Assembly (NCBI GenBank): GCA_963816775.1
Contig: CAWFLX010000021.1
Span: forward strand, 62,001-126,000
From: JAFAXD01 sp963816775
GTDB taxonomy: Bacteria > Pseudomonadota > Alphaproteobacteria > Rhizobiales > Xanthobacteraceae
Direction of reading: 5' to 3'
Length of the DNA: 64,000 bases
In this document: piece after piece, positions 44,190 to 52,537 of the stretch
Position numbering within the stretch: position 1 is the first letter of the stretch
How the letters are laid out: each line of letters begins with the position of its first letter
Program-made: the position numbers and the translations under genes
The notes under the pieces: generated by a model
Databases searched by the model: none
What the model was told of the DNA's origin: nothing
The model's input: the letters and a program-made list of their open reading frames with translations, nothing else

Positions 44190-45470
44190 ATGCGCGCGAC
44201 CTGTGCAGCAAACCGGCGGCAAGTCCTTCAAGGCGGTGCGGCGGCTGTGGCCGCCGCGCTCTGTCCGGCGCCGGCGATTGCGCAAAACGCGGCGAGGATC
44301 GTCGTCATCGGCGGCGGCTTCGGCGGCGCCAACAGCGCGCGGGCGCTTAAGGCCCTCAACCCGAAATTCGCGATAACGCTGATCGCCGAGAGCGAGACCT
44401 ACACGGCCTTCCCGCTCAGCAACGCCGTGCTCGCCGGTCTGCGCCCGCTCACGGCCCAGCAGTTCGGCTACCAGAACATCGCCGCCGCGGGCGTCACCGT
44501 TGCCTTTCAGGCGGCGGTCGCGATCGACCCGAGCGCCAAGACCGTGCGCCTGCGCAACGGTGACACGATCGGCTACGACCGCCTCGTGATCGCGCCCGGG
44601 GTCGACGTGCGCTTCGACGCGATCAAGGGCTACAACGAAGCGGCCAGTCTGATCATGCCGCACGCCTGGACCGACGGCGTGCAGGTCGCTCTCCTGCAGC
44701 GGCAGTTGCAAGCCATGCCCGCCGGCGGCGTGGTGGTGATCTCGTCACCGGTGGCGCCGCTGCGCTGCCCGCTCGGTCCCTATGAGCGTGCGAGCATGAT
44801 CGCGTTCTATCTCAAAACCGAGAAGCCGCGTGGCAAGGTGATCGTGCTCGACTCCAAGGACACCTTCGTGATGCGCCAGCAGTTCGAGCGGGCCTGGACC
44901 GAGCTCTATCCGGGCATGATCGAGTGGGTGTCGCTCTCCGACGGCGGCAACGTGATCGAGGTCGATCCCGCGACCAAGACGCTGACGACCGATTTCGAAT
45001 CCTACAAGGCCGACGTCGCCAACGTCATTCCACCACAGCGCGCCGGGCGTATTGCGATCGCGGCCGGCATCACCGATCGCACCGGCTGGTGTCCGGTCGA
45101 TCCGGTCACCTTCGAGTTGCAACTCGTGCCCGACGTTCACGTCATCGGTGACGCGGCGATCGCCGGCGCGATGCCAAAGGCGGCGTCCGCGGCCAACGAG
45201 GCAGGGAAAATCTGCGCCGCGGCGATCGCTATGCTGCTTAAGGGTGATAAGCCGCAGCCGCGCGATCTCGCCAGCAGTTGCTACAGTTTGATCGCACCCG
45301 ACTTCGCGCTCGCGATTGCCGGCAAGTACCGGCCGCACGACGGCCAATTCACCGAAATCGAAGGCACGATCACGGCGAGCCCGGTCAACCCAGCGGTGGC
45401 GGCGCGGGCGCAGGAAGCGAAATCCGCGGATGCATGGTTCGCCGCCACCACGGGTGAGATCTTTGGCTAG
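44190..45470 (+). CDS. soxF: Sulfide dehydrogenase flavoprotein (FCSD / SoxF type)
   Basis: Periplasmic FAD protein of about 426 residues with a Tat-like leader (NRRQVLQGGAAAVAAAL). FAD site RIVVIGGGFGGANSARAL (about 36-53). The two redox cysteines of flavocytochrome c sulfide dehydrogenases are both present, in RCPLGPYERASM and GWCPVDPVTFE, and the C-terminal VHVIGDAAIAGAMPKAASAA is typical. Oxidises sulfide or a persulfide and passes electrons to a cytochrome. Start: ATG at 44190, with a GTG two codons upstream as alternative. soxX overlaps its 3' end by 8 bases. Confidence 0.92.
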   Translation: MRATCAANRRQVLQGGAAAVAAALCPAPAIAQNAARIVVIGGGFGGANSARALKALNPKFAITLIAESETYTAFPLSNAVLAGLRPLTAQQFGYQNIAAAGVTVAFQAAVAIDPSAKTVRLRNGDTIGYDRLVIAPGVDVRFDAIKGYNEAASLIMPHAWTDGVQVALLQRQLQAMPAGGVVVISSPVAPLRCPLGPYERASMIAFYLKTEKPRGKVIVLDSKDTFVMRQQFERAWTELYPGMIEWVSLSDGGNVIEVDPATKTLTTDFESYKADVANVIPPQRAGRIAIAAGITDRTGWCPVDPVTFELQLVPDVHVIGDAAIAGAMPKAASAANEAGKICAAAIAMLLKGDKPQPRDLASSCYSLIAPDFALAIAGKYRPHDGQFTEIEGTITASPVNPAVAARAQEAKSADAWFAATTGEIFG

Positions 45471-45915
45471 CGGGCGCGTTGCCGCAGCGTTGTTGGCGGC
45501 ATTCACCGCCCATGCAAGTGCGGAGGAGTTGCGACCCTATGAGATCGTTGGCGATGCGATCCCGGCCTCACTCACGGGCGCGCCCGGCGACCCCGAGCGC
45601 GGCCGCGAAATCGTCGGTAACCGCCAAGTTGGGCTTTGCCTGCTGTGTCACACCGGCCCGTTCCCGCAGGCGCGCTTTCAAGGCAACCTGGCGCCCGATC
45701 TCGCCGGCGCCGGCACCCGCGCCAGCATCGGGCAGCTGCGGTTACGAATTGTTGATGCGAGCCGACTCACCCCGAACACCATCATGCCGCCCTACTATCG
45801 GGTCGATGGGCTCACGCGCGTGGCGGCGAGCTACCGCGGAAAGCCGATCCTGTCGGCGGAACAAATCGAAGACGTGGTTGCTTTCCTCAGTACCTTGAAG
45901 GATGTGAAGAATTGA
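45463..45915 (+). CDS. soxX: SoxX, monoheme c-type cytochrome
   Basis: Small subunit of SoxXA, which attaches thiosulfate (or other sulfur) to the SoxY carrier. 150 residues from a TTG that overlaps the soxF stop; signal peptide RVAAALLAAFTAHASA. Heme motif CLLCH (with GLCLLCHTGPFPQARFQ) and a methionine ligand in NTIMPPYYRV. The region between (NLAPDLAGAGTRASIGQLRL) matches SoxX. Tightly packed with soxF and soxY. Confidence 0.92.
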   Translation: MASGRVAAALLAAFTAHASAEELRPYEIVGDAIPASLTGAPGDPERGREIVGNRQVGLCLLCHTGPFPQARFQGNLAPDLAGAGTRASIGQLRLRIVDASRLTPNTIMPPYYRVDGLTRVAASYRGKPILSAEQIEDVVAFLSTLKDVKN

Positions 45916-46385
45916 CCGCTGAACTCACGATCGACCAAGGCCGGCGCACGCTCATCAAGGGTGCAGGCGCCCTCGCCTGCGGTCTGTTGCTGACGGTGCA
46001 CCGGAGCGATGCGACGCCGGCCTCGATGCAGACCGCGATCCGCAGCGTGTTCGGCAACGCCGAAATCGGCAGGGGCAAGGTGACCATCGATATCCCGTCG
46101 CTGGTCGAGAATGGCAACACGGTACCGATGACGGTCTCGGTCGACAGCCCGATGACGGCGACCGATTACGTCAAGTCGATCCACGTCTTCAATGAAAAGA
46201 ACCCGCAGCCCAACGTGATCGGCATTCACCTCGGACCGCGCGCGGGCAAGGCCAGCATCGCGACCCGCATCCGGCTGGCCAATTCCCAGAAGGTGGTGGC
46301 GATCGCGCAGATGAGCGACGGCTCGGTGTGGTCCGGCCAGGTCGATGTGATCGTCACATTGGCGGCCTGCGTGGAGGGATTGTGA
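45912..46385 (+). CDS. soxY: SoxY sulfur-carrier subunit, atypical C terminus
   Basis: Carrier subunit of SoxYZ, to which sulfur substrates are bound through a C-terminal cysteine. 157 residues from a TTG overlapping the soxX stop (TTGA). Tat signal GRRTLIKGAGALACGLLL (10-27). Immunoglobulin-like core includes LVENGNTVPMTVSVDSP and HVFNEKNPQP. The usual GGCGG tail is replaced: the protein ends TLAACVEGL, with a cysteine (153) four residues from the end but without the flexible flanking glycines. It overlaps soxZ by one base (TGATG). Confidence 0.92.
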   Translation: MTAELTIDQGRRTLIKGAGALACGLLLTVHRSDATPASMQTAIRSVFGNAEIGRGKVTIDIPSLVENGNTVPMTVSVDSPMTATDYVKSIHVFNEKNPQPNVIGIHLGPRAGKASIATRIRLANSQKVVAIAQMSDGSVWSGQVDVIVTLAACVEGL

Positions 46386-46705
46386 TGACCCGCCCGCTGA
46401 TCAACGTGCCGGCCCGGGCCAAGCGCGGCCAGGTGATCGAGATCAAGACATTGATCTCGCACGTCATGGAGACCGGGTTTCGCCCATCCAACATCGGCGT
46501 GCTGCTGCCGCGCGATATCATCACGCAGTTCGTCTGCAGCTACGACGGCGAGGAGATCTTTCGGGCCGATCTTTTTCCCGCGATCTCAGCCAATCCCTTC
46601 ATCGCATTCCATACCGTCGCGACCCAGAGCGGCACACTGACCTTCACCTGGACGGGCGACAACGGCTTTGCGGTCACCGAGCAGGCCTCGATCACGGTCG
46701 AATGA
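46385..46705 (+). CDS. soxZ: SoxZ sulfur-carrier partner subunit
   Basis: 106 residues, normal SoxZ size, no signal peptide (exported together with SoxY). Typical strands INVPARAKRGQVIEIKTLIS and HVMETGFRP near the start, and GTLTFTWTGDNGFAVTEQA near the end. The ATG shares its A with the soxY stop, and its own stop overlaps the soxA ATG by 4 bases, so soxYZA are translationally coupled. Confidence 0.94.
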   Translation: MTRPLINVPARAKRGQVIEIKTLISHVMETGFRPSNIGVLLPRDIITQFVCSYDGEEIFRADLFPAISANPFIAFHTVATQSGTLTFTWTGDNGFAVTEQASITVE

Positions 46706-47496
46706 GACCGGACCGTATGCGTGCTGCGATCCTCCGCCTTGGTTGCATCATTGTGGTGATCGCCACTGCGGCGCTTGCGGTCGCCGACGAGATCCCCATG
46801 TCCGAGCGGCGATCCGGCTACGACATGATGAGCCGGGACACCAAGGCAATGCAGGACGACGACACCGCCAATCCGGCCATGCTGTGGGTGCTCGAAGGCG
46901 AAACCCTCTGGAACGCGAAGGCTGCGAATGGAAAATCCTGTGCGGATTGCCATGGCGACGGCAGCGCCAGCATGAAGGGCGTGGCGGCACGCTATCCGGC
47001 GTTCGACACGACGCGCGGCCAGCCGGTCGATCTCGAGCAGCGCATCAACATCTGCCGCGGCGAGCGCCAGAACGCGACGCCGCTGCCGTTCGAGAGCCGC
47101 GAGTTGCTCGCGCTGACGGCTTTCATCGCGCGCCAATCGCGGGGGATGCCGATTGAACAAAACGATCCGCGCATGCAGCCGGTCATCGCGAGCGGCCGTG
47201 CGCTGTTCGAAGGCCGGCAGGGCCAGCTCAATCTGTCATGCGCACAGTGTCACAACGACAACTGGGGCAAGGAACTCGCCGGCAGCGTGATCCCGCAGGC
47301 GCATCCGACCGGATATCCGATCTATCGGCTGGAATGGCAAAGTCTCGGGTCGCTGCAGCGGCGGTTGCGCAACTGCGTGTTCGGCCTACGGGCCGAGACT
47401 TTCCCGCTCGGCGCGCCGGACGCGATCGCGCTCGAGGCGTTTCTGATGTGGCGCGCCCGCGGCATGCCGATGGACGCGCCCGCGGTGCGGCCGTGA
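46702..47496 (+). CDS. soxA: SoxA, diheme c-type cytochrome
   Basis: Large subunit of SoxXA, 264 residues, with signal peptide (AAILRLGCIIVVIATAALA). Two heme motifs: CADCH (near residue 80) and CAQCH (near 178). The cysteine that ligates the active-site heme and carries the persulfide lies in RLRNCVFGLR; NICRGERQNATPLPFES is another SoxA hallmark. Last gene of the plus-strand run; it converges on the SDR gene with 12 bp between. No soxB or soxCD follows. Confidence 0.94.
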   Translation: MRPDRMRAAILRLGCIIVVIATAALAVADEIPMSERRSGYDMMSRDTKAMQDDDTANPAMLWVLEGETLWNAKAANGKSCADCHGDGSASMKGVAARYPAFDTTRGQPVDLEQRINICRGERQNATPLPFESRELLALTAFIARQSRGMPIEQNDPRMQPVIASGRALFEGRQGQLNLSCAQCHNDNWGKELAGSVIPQAHPTGYPIYRLEWQSLGSLQRRLRNCVFGLRAETFPLGAPDAIALEAFLMWRARGMPMDAPAVRP

Positions 47497-47508
47497 TACG
47501 ACGGCCGA

Positions 47509-48261
47509 CTATCCCAAGTAGGCCCCGCCGTTTACGTGAATAGTCTGCCCGGTGATGTAACGCGCCTCTGGTCCACACAGAAAGCGTACCACGCCGGCCA
47601 CGTCCTCCGGACGGCCGCGCTCCCCGGTCAGCGTATTGTGGGCCGCGTGATGCGCGGGCACGGTTTTGCCGCCCTCCGGACGGCCGACCAAGCCGGGCGC
47701 AACGAGATTGACGGTGACTTTATGGTCCGCGAGATCGGTGGCAAGCGCACGGGTGAGCCCGACCAAGCCGGCCTTGGCGGTCACCACCGGGACGCGCGCC
47801 TTTGATCCGGTATGAGCGCTCAATCCTCCGATGTTGATGATCGCGGCCGCGCCGCTTTGCTTGAGGTACGGAAGGCACGCCATGACGCAGTAGAACTGGC
47901 CGTCGAGCGTCACTGCCATAACCTCACGCCAGAGCACGGGCGTCATCTCGTCAAGCGCCATCTCGCGCCGCAGCGCCGCGTTGTTGATCAGATAATCGAT
48001 ACGCCCGAAGTGTGCCGCGGCGGCTTTGGCCATGGCGTGAACGCCATCCGCATCGGCCACATCCGCCAAGTATCCGAACGCCCGGCCGCCACCAGCTTCG
48101 ATCTCGCGCACGACGTCATCGACCTGCGCCTTGTTGCTCCTGCCGTTGACCACAACGGCTGCGCCGCCGTCCGCGAGCGCAAGCGCAATGGCGCGGCCGA
48201 TGTTGCGCCCCGCACCGGTCACCACGGCAACCCGTCCGGCCAGTTCCTGATGCCCGTTCAT
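47509..48261 (-). CDS. SDR-fold protein lacking most catalytic residues
   Basis: Short-chain dehydrogenase/reductase fold, 250 residues. The NAD-binding motif is intact (VTGAGRNIGRAIALALADG, and INNAALR). Of the catalytic Asn-Ser-Tyr-Lys set, only Lys is visible (TAKAG): the Asn position reads TLDGQF (Thr), the Ser position reads INIGGL (Gly) and the Tyr position reads PVVTAK (Val). It may bind a nucleotide without ordinary SDR chemistry or use other residues. Start ATG at 48261, 4 bases after the MmgE/PrpD stop; same operon. Confidence 0.85.
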   Translation of the reverse strand: MNGHQELAGRVAVVTGAGRNIGRAIALALADGGAAVVVNGRSNKAQVDDVVREIEAGGGRAFGYLADVADADGVHAMAKAAAAHFGRIDYLINNAALRREMALDEMTPVLWREVMAVTLDGQFYCVMACLPYLKQSGAAAIINIGGLSAHTGSKARVPVVTAKAGLVGLTRALATDLADHKVTVNLVAPGLVGRPEGGKTVPAHHAAHNTLTGERGRPEDVAGVVRFLCGPEARYITGQTIHVNGGAYLG

Positions 48262-48265
48262 GCCG

Positions 48266-49633
48266 TCACCCCCGCAGGATTCCGAGATTGGCCGGATCGT
48301 CGTAAAGCCGGCGCGCGAGCCCCAACGCGGAGGCGATCCGCGCCGCGTCCCAGCCGCCGTGCCGCGCGTTGAGCGCGAACTTCTCCTCGATATCGGCGCG
48401 AGAGAGCGGCTCGTGAGCGCCACCGCGCATATGCGGCTGGCGCTCTTCGACCTCACGGCCGCCACGCAGGCGCGCCCGGATGTGGCCGGTGAAATTTCGT
48501 GGATAGGGATTGGCCGGATCGATCACGTAGCGGACCTTGCGGGCGAGCGCGAGCACGGCGGGATCGCGCACCGCCGCGTCGGTGAACGCATCGAGTCCGA
48601 CGTTGCCGCACAGGAATCCAGCCGCGATACAATAGGGCGTAGAGAACTTGGCCCCATAGCCGTTGGCCGGACGCTGCTTTGCGGCAAGTGGCTCCCACAG
48701 GCGATGCACGGTGCCCTCGCCAACCTCGCAGACAAGTTCCTCGATGTCGCCTACCGCGACCCCGCGCGTCGCCAATCGACGGGCACAGTCGATGTAAGGA
48801 TGCGTCATGGTTCCGCACGGGTAGAGCTTGAACGCCAGCGTCTCACTCACCCAGCGGCGGCCGAAGTCGCCGACCAATGCCGTGTAGTCGCCCGCCGTCG
48901 TATGCGCAAAGCCGTGAAACAACCCGTGGGTCCCTTCGAGCACCGTGCGCGGCCCATTGAAACCTGCCCGTGCCAACAGCGCGGCGCGCAAACCCGATTG
49001 CGCCGCCCAGCCAGCGTGCAGGCGCTTCGTCCAGGCCCCGTCGGCCAAATACTCGATGATCCCGCCGGCCATGCTGCCCGCAATGCCCAGTGCGTCGACC
49101 ATTTGGCGGCGATCGAGCGCGAGTGTTGTCGCAACTCCGATCGCAGCGGCCAGCGTCCCGAACACCGCGGTCGGGTGAAAACCAGCCTGGTGCACGAGCT
49201 TCGGCGCTACCAGGCTCAGCCGGCACATGACTTCGGTGCCGACCGCGATGCCGCGCAGGATTGCAGGCCCGCCCGCACCAAACCGTTCGCCCGCCGCCAG
49301 CACCGCCGGCACGATAACGGCCCCGGCATGAACAGGGCCGCCTTCGAACGTGTCGTCGAAGTCTTCGCCATGCGCGGCGGTGCCGTTGACAAATGCGGCG
49401 CCGGCTGCGGACAAGCCGCGCGCATGGCCGATCGCCGTACACGGGCCGTCCTCGTCCCAGCCATTGAGCGCGCTCGCCACATAATCGGTGTTTCGCGCCG
49501 TCACACAAAGCCCAATGACGTCGATCGCCAGCATTTCGCATTTGGCGCGCATCGCCGCCGGGACGTGGTCGATCGCCCAGACAGCCTCGGCCAGCTGCTG
49601 CGCAACCGACGACGTGGGAAGCTTCTCATCCAT
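48266..49633 (-). CDS. MmgE/PrpD family protein
   Basis: 455 residues, family of 2-methylcitrate dehydratase and immune-responsive gene 1 (cis-aconitate decarboxylase) proteins. Matching segments: EDFDDTFEGGPVHAGAVIVP (about 85), FHPTAVFGTLAAAIGVATTL (about 150) and KLYPCGTMTHPYIDCARRL (about 270). Probably a dehydratase or epimerase-like step on a carboxylic acid. It abuts the ABC permease gene with no gap, so it may process the compound taken up by that transporter. Confidence 0.88.
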   Translation of the reverse strand: MDEKLPTSSVAQQLAEAVWAIDHVPAAMRAKCEMLAIDVIGLCVTARNTDYVASALNGWDEDGPCTAIGHARGLSAAGAAFVNGTAAHGEDFDDTFEGGPVHAGAVIVPAVLAAGERFGAGGPAILRGIAVGTEVMCRLSLVAPKLVHQAGFHPTAVFGTLAAAIGVATTLALDRRQMVDALGIAGSMAGGIIEYLADGAWTKRLHAGWAAQSGLRAALLARAGFNGPRTVLEGTHGLFHGFAHTTAGDYTALVGDFGRRWVSETLAFKLYPCGTMTHPYIDCARRLATRGVAVGDIEELVCEVGEGTVHRLWEPLAAKQRPANGYGAKFSTPYCIAAGFLCGNVGLDAFTDAAVRDPAVLALARKVRYVIDPANPYPRNFTGHIRARLRGGREVEERQPHMRGGAHEPLSRADIEEKFALNARHGGWDAARIASALGLARRLYDDPANLGILRG

Positions 49634-51352
49634 TCAGTTGTTCCGCAGCCTGACGCCGGCGCCAAACCCGGGGATACGGTTGACCAGAGCGACGACCGCA
49701 ATCGTGAACACCAGCATGATCAGACCGAGGACGGCGATCGCGCCTAGGTCGCCGCTCTCGTTGAGATCGAAGATCAGCACTGAAATGACCTTGGTCTCCG
49801 AGGTGAACAACATGATCGCCGCCGACAGTTCGCGGATTACGCCGACGAAAATAAAGCACCAGGTCGCGATCACGCTGGTGCGCAGCAACGGCGCGGTGAC
49901 GCGCGCGAGCGTCCTGATCCTGCTTGCACCGAGGATTCGGCTGGCCTCCTCAAGATCGGGACTGACCGAACGGAACGCGGATTGCAATTGCTGATAGGCC
50001 GCAGGCATTGCGATGGTCACGAACGCAATCAACAGGATCCACAGCGTGCCGTAGAGGACAAACGGCGGCCGTGTATAGGTCAGAAACAATCCGACCCCGA
50101 GCACAATACCGGGTACCGCGACGGGCGCGGTCGCCAAAAACCCGAGCGCGCGGTGAAACGCTATCGCCTGCCGCGACGTCAGATAGGCGACGACGAGTGC
50201 AATCACTGTCCCGATCGTGGCCGCCAGGGTGCACAGGATCAACGTGTTTCGAAAGGCAAGCCTTGTCGCCGATAGCTCGAAGAACACGAACTCGAAATTA
50301 TGCAGCGTCAGATTGCCGAACCCGATCAGCTGCGAGGGCACGCGTGAAAAGGCCGCATTGAGCAGCGCCCCGTACGGCAGAAAAACCGGATTGAGCAGGA
50401 TCAGTAAACAGAACCCCAGCGCCGCCCATTTCCAAGCTCCCAGTCCGGTGATGCGCGCATCGCCCTGCCGGCCACCCACCACCGCATAACCGCGCCGACC
50501 CAGGATGACGTGTTGGCCGCGCAACAGAAGCACGGTCAGCACGAGCAGCGGGAGCGACGCCGCCGCGGCAAGTTCGGGCTTGGGGGGATATTGAAACAGG
50601 CTCCAGATTTTCGTGGTCATTGTATGGAAGCCCGCCGGCAGTGCCAGGATTGCGGGCGCGCCGAACAACGTCATCGATTGCAGGAATGCGACCAGAGCGC
50701 CAGCGAGCACCGCCGGAAGCACGAGCGGGACCGTTACGCGTCGTGCCGTCGTCCACGTGCGGCCGCCCAGGATGGCGGATGCGTCTTCCAGATCAGCGGG
50801 AATGCGCTCGAGTGCATTGGCGACAAGCACGAACACGTAGGGCGCGGTGTAGCACGACGTGACAAAGATCAGCCCGGTGAGCGTATAGATGTTGAACAGG
50901 TACTCGTCCGACGCCGCGCCGGTCAGCGCGCGGTAGGTTTGATTGAGCAGCCCGCTGTTGGGCGCCGCCAACAGCTCCCACGCGATCGCGCCGAGGAACG
51001 GCGGTGTCACAAACGATGCGGTCATCAGCGCCCGGACGGCGCCGCGCAGCGGCATGTCCGTGCGCGCCACCAGCCAGGCGAGCGGCGCCGCGACCACGCA
51101 GCAGATGAAGCTCGCGCTGACCGAAAGAACGACAGTCGTGATCAGAGGCTCGACAAAGGCCGGCGTACTGACCAGTTGGCGAAAATTGCCGAGGGTGAAG
51201 TCGCCGGCCCGGTCGACGAGGCTGAAATAGGCGAGCCAACCCAACGGCGCCAAGATAAGCGCACACAGCACGAGCGCGGACGCAATCAGGATCGGCCACG
51301 ACAGGTCAAGGCGGAACGCTGGCGGCGACGCTTGCACGGGGACGAATGTCAC
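49634..51352 (-). CDS. ABC transporter permease, iron(III)-type, fused two-domain
   Basis: Permease of about 572 residues with twelve predicted helices in two BPD domains (FbpB/AfuB/SfuB type). First domain: WPILIASALVLCALILAPLG and the EAA-like loop ERIPADLEDASAILGG (near 175). Second: WAALGFCLLILLNPVFLPYG and SPDLEEASRILGASR (near 480). A TTG at 51406 gives a longer frame, but the GTG at 51352 has a better GAGAGAG leader and conserved start. Works with the binding protein at 51419 and the ATPase at 52538. Confidence 0.9.
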   Translation of the reverse strand: MTFVPVQASPPAFRLDLSWPILIASALVLCALILAPLGWLAYFSLVDRAGDFTLGNFRQLVSTPAFVEPLITTVVLSVSASFICCVVAAPLAWLVARTDMPLRGAVRALMTASFVTPPFLGAIAWELLAAPNSGLLNQTYRALTGAASDEYLFNIYTLTGLIFVTSCYTAPYVFVLVANALERIPADLEDASAILGGRTWTTARRVTVPLVLPAVLAGALVAFLQSMTLFGAPAILALPAGFHTMTTKIWSLFQYPPKPELAAAASLPLLVLTVLLLRGQHVILGRRGYAVVGGRQGDARITGLGAWKWAALGFCLLILLNPVFLPYGALLNAAFSRVPSQLIGFGNLTLHNFEFVFFELSATRLAFRNTLILCTLAATIGTVIALVVAYLTSRQAIAFHRALGFLATAPVAVPGIVLGVGLFLTYTRPPFVLYGTLWILLIAFVTIAMPAAYQQLQSAFRSVSPDLEEASRILGASRIRTLARVTAPLLRTSVIATWCFIFVGVIRELSAAIMLFTSETKVISVLIFDLNESGDLGAIAVLGLIMLVFTIAVVALVNRIPGFGAGVRLRNN

Positions 51353-51418
51353 AACGCTCTCTCGCCTTCCGGGCCCGGAACGGTACGCCGGGGCCCAGTC
51401 CGGCAATGATGGCGAGGG

Positions 51419-52480
51419 TCAAACACGGAAAATCTGCGCATAGCGCGCCTTTATGTCGTCAGCGGTCTTATCGACGCCGGCCGGGTCGTCGCGCATGGTT
51501 TTGATTTCGCGGAACGGCTTGCGTCCAGGCTTCTCGGTCGTCCCGGGATGCATGGACCGAAGTCCGCCAGTATCGATGATGAATTGCTGCGCTTCGACGC
51601 CGAAACAGTAGCTTTGGAACAGGCGCGCCGCGTTCGGATTGGGTGCGTTCTTGAACAGGCCATTGGGGCCAACGATCAGCGGAGCGCCCTCGATCGGATA
51701 GACAACCTCGACCGGCTGACCCTGCTCCTTCATGACAAAAATGTTGTACTCGTTGCCGTCAGCCATAACGGCGCGCTCGCCGAGCGCCAGTTTCTTCGGC
51801 GGATCGGCGGAAGACTGCACCTGCATCACGCGTTGCTTCGCCAGCTTTTCGAAATAGTCCCAGCCGAGATCGCGAGCCATCTGGTAGGTGGCCGTCATGA
51901 TGGTTCCGCTATAGCCGGGGTGCCCTTTTACGATCTTGCCGGCCCATCTTGGATCGAGCAGATCGGCGAAACTCCGAGGCGCATCTTCGGCTTTCACCAG
52001 ATTGGTGTTGTAGGCGATCACGCTCAGCCACACCCGGAAGCTCGCGAACATGCCGTCCGGATCCTTGTGCTCGGGTGGATAGAACCGCGCCACGTCCTCG
52101 GGAACATAGGGTGCCAGCAGTCCGTCCCGCTTCCAGACGATGAAGTGCGCCGCATCCGAGGAGTTGACTACATCGACCGCATAGATGCGGCTTGCATATT
52201 CCTGACCGATGCGCTGGAACACGCGCTCCGCGCCGGTGCGCTCGACGCGCGTCGTGATGCCGGGAAACTTTGCCTCGAATGACTTGGCGATTTTCTCAGC
52301 CACCGGAAGGTCGATCGATGTGTACCAAACGACCTTGCCTTCACGGCGGGCGGCTTCGACCAGCTGCGGTGTGATCTGCGAAGGTTCGGGCGGCGCTGCC
52401 CGAATTGGTGATGCGAACGCGGTTGCGGCGAACGCGCCCGTGCTCAGCAGAAGCTTGCGCCTGGAGAGCCTTCGCGGCAT
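51419..52480 (-). CDS. ABC solute-binding protein, AfuA/FbpA-like
   Basis: Periplasmic binding protein of 353 residues with a Tat leader (SRRKLLLSTGAFAATAFAS). Family 1 extracellular solute-binding fold: GKVVWYTSIDLPVAEKIAKS (about 48), then FPGITTRVERTGAERVFQRI and FADLLDPRWAGKIVKGHPGY (about 170). Relatives bind ferric ion, thiamine, phosphonates or organic acids; the iron-binding tyrosine pair of FbpA is not evident at the end (the tail has FQSYCFG), so iron is not certain. The genes downstream suggest an organic ligand. Confidence 0.88.
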   Translation of the reverse strand: MPRRLSRRKLLLSTGAFAATAFASPIRAAPPEPSQITPQLVEAARREGKVVWYTSIDLPVAEKIAKSFEAKFPGITTRVERTGAERVFQRIGQEYASRIYAVDVVNSSDAAHFIVWKRDGLLAPYVPEDVARFYPPEHKDPDGMFASFRVWLSVIAYNTNLVKAEDAPRSFADLLDPRWAGKIVKGHPGYSGTIMTATYQMARDLGWDYFEKLAKQRVMQVQSSADPPKKLALGERAVMADGNEYNIFVMKEQGQPVEVVYPIEGAPLIVGPNGLFKNAPNPNAARLFQSYCFGVEAQQFIIDTGGLRSMHPGTTEKPGRKPFREIKTMRDDPAGVDKTADDIKARYAQIFRV

Positions 52481-52537
52481 CGCTTTCCTCCCTGTTCGAC
52501 TGGCAGCCGCACTGCTTTGGCGCGGGCCAAAATCATA

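Noticed and set aside
51419..52480. Firm call as ferric-iron binding protein
   Set aside because: The consecutive iron-ligand tyrosines of FbpA are not evident, and the operon partners are metabolic genes, so the ligand is left open.
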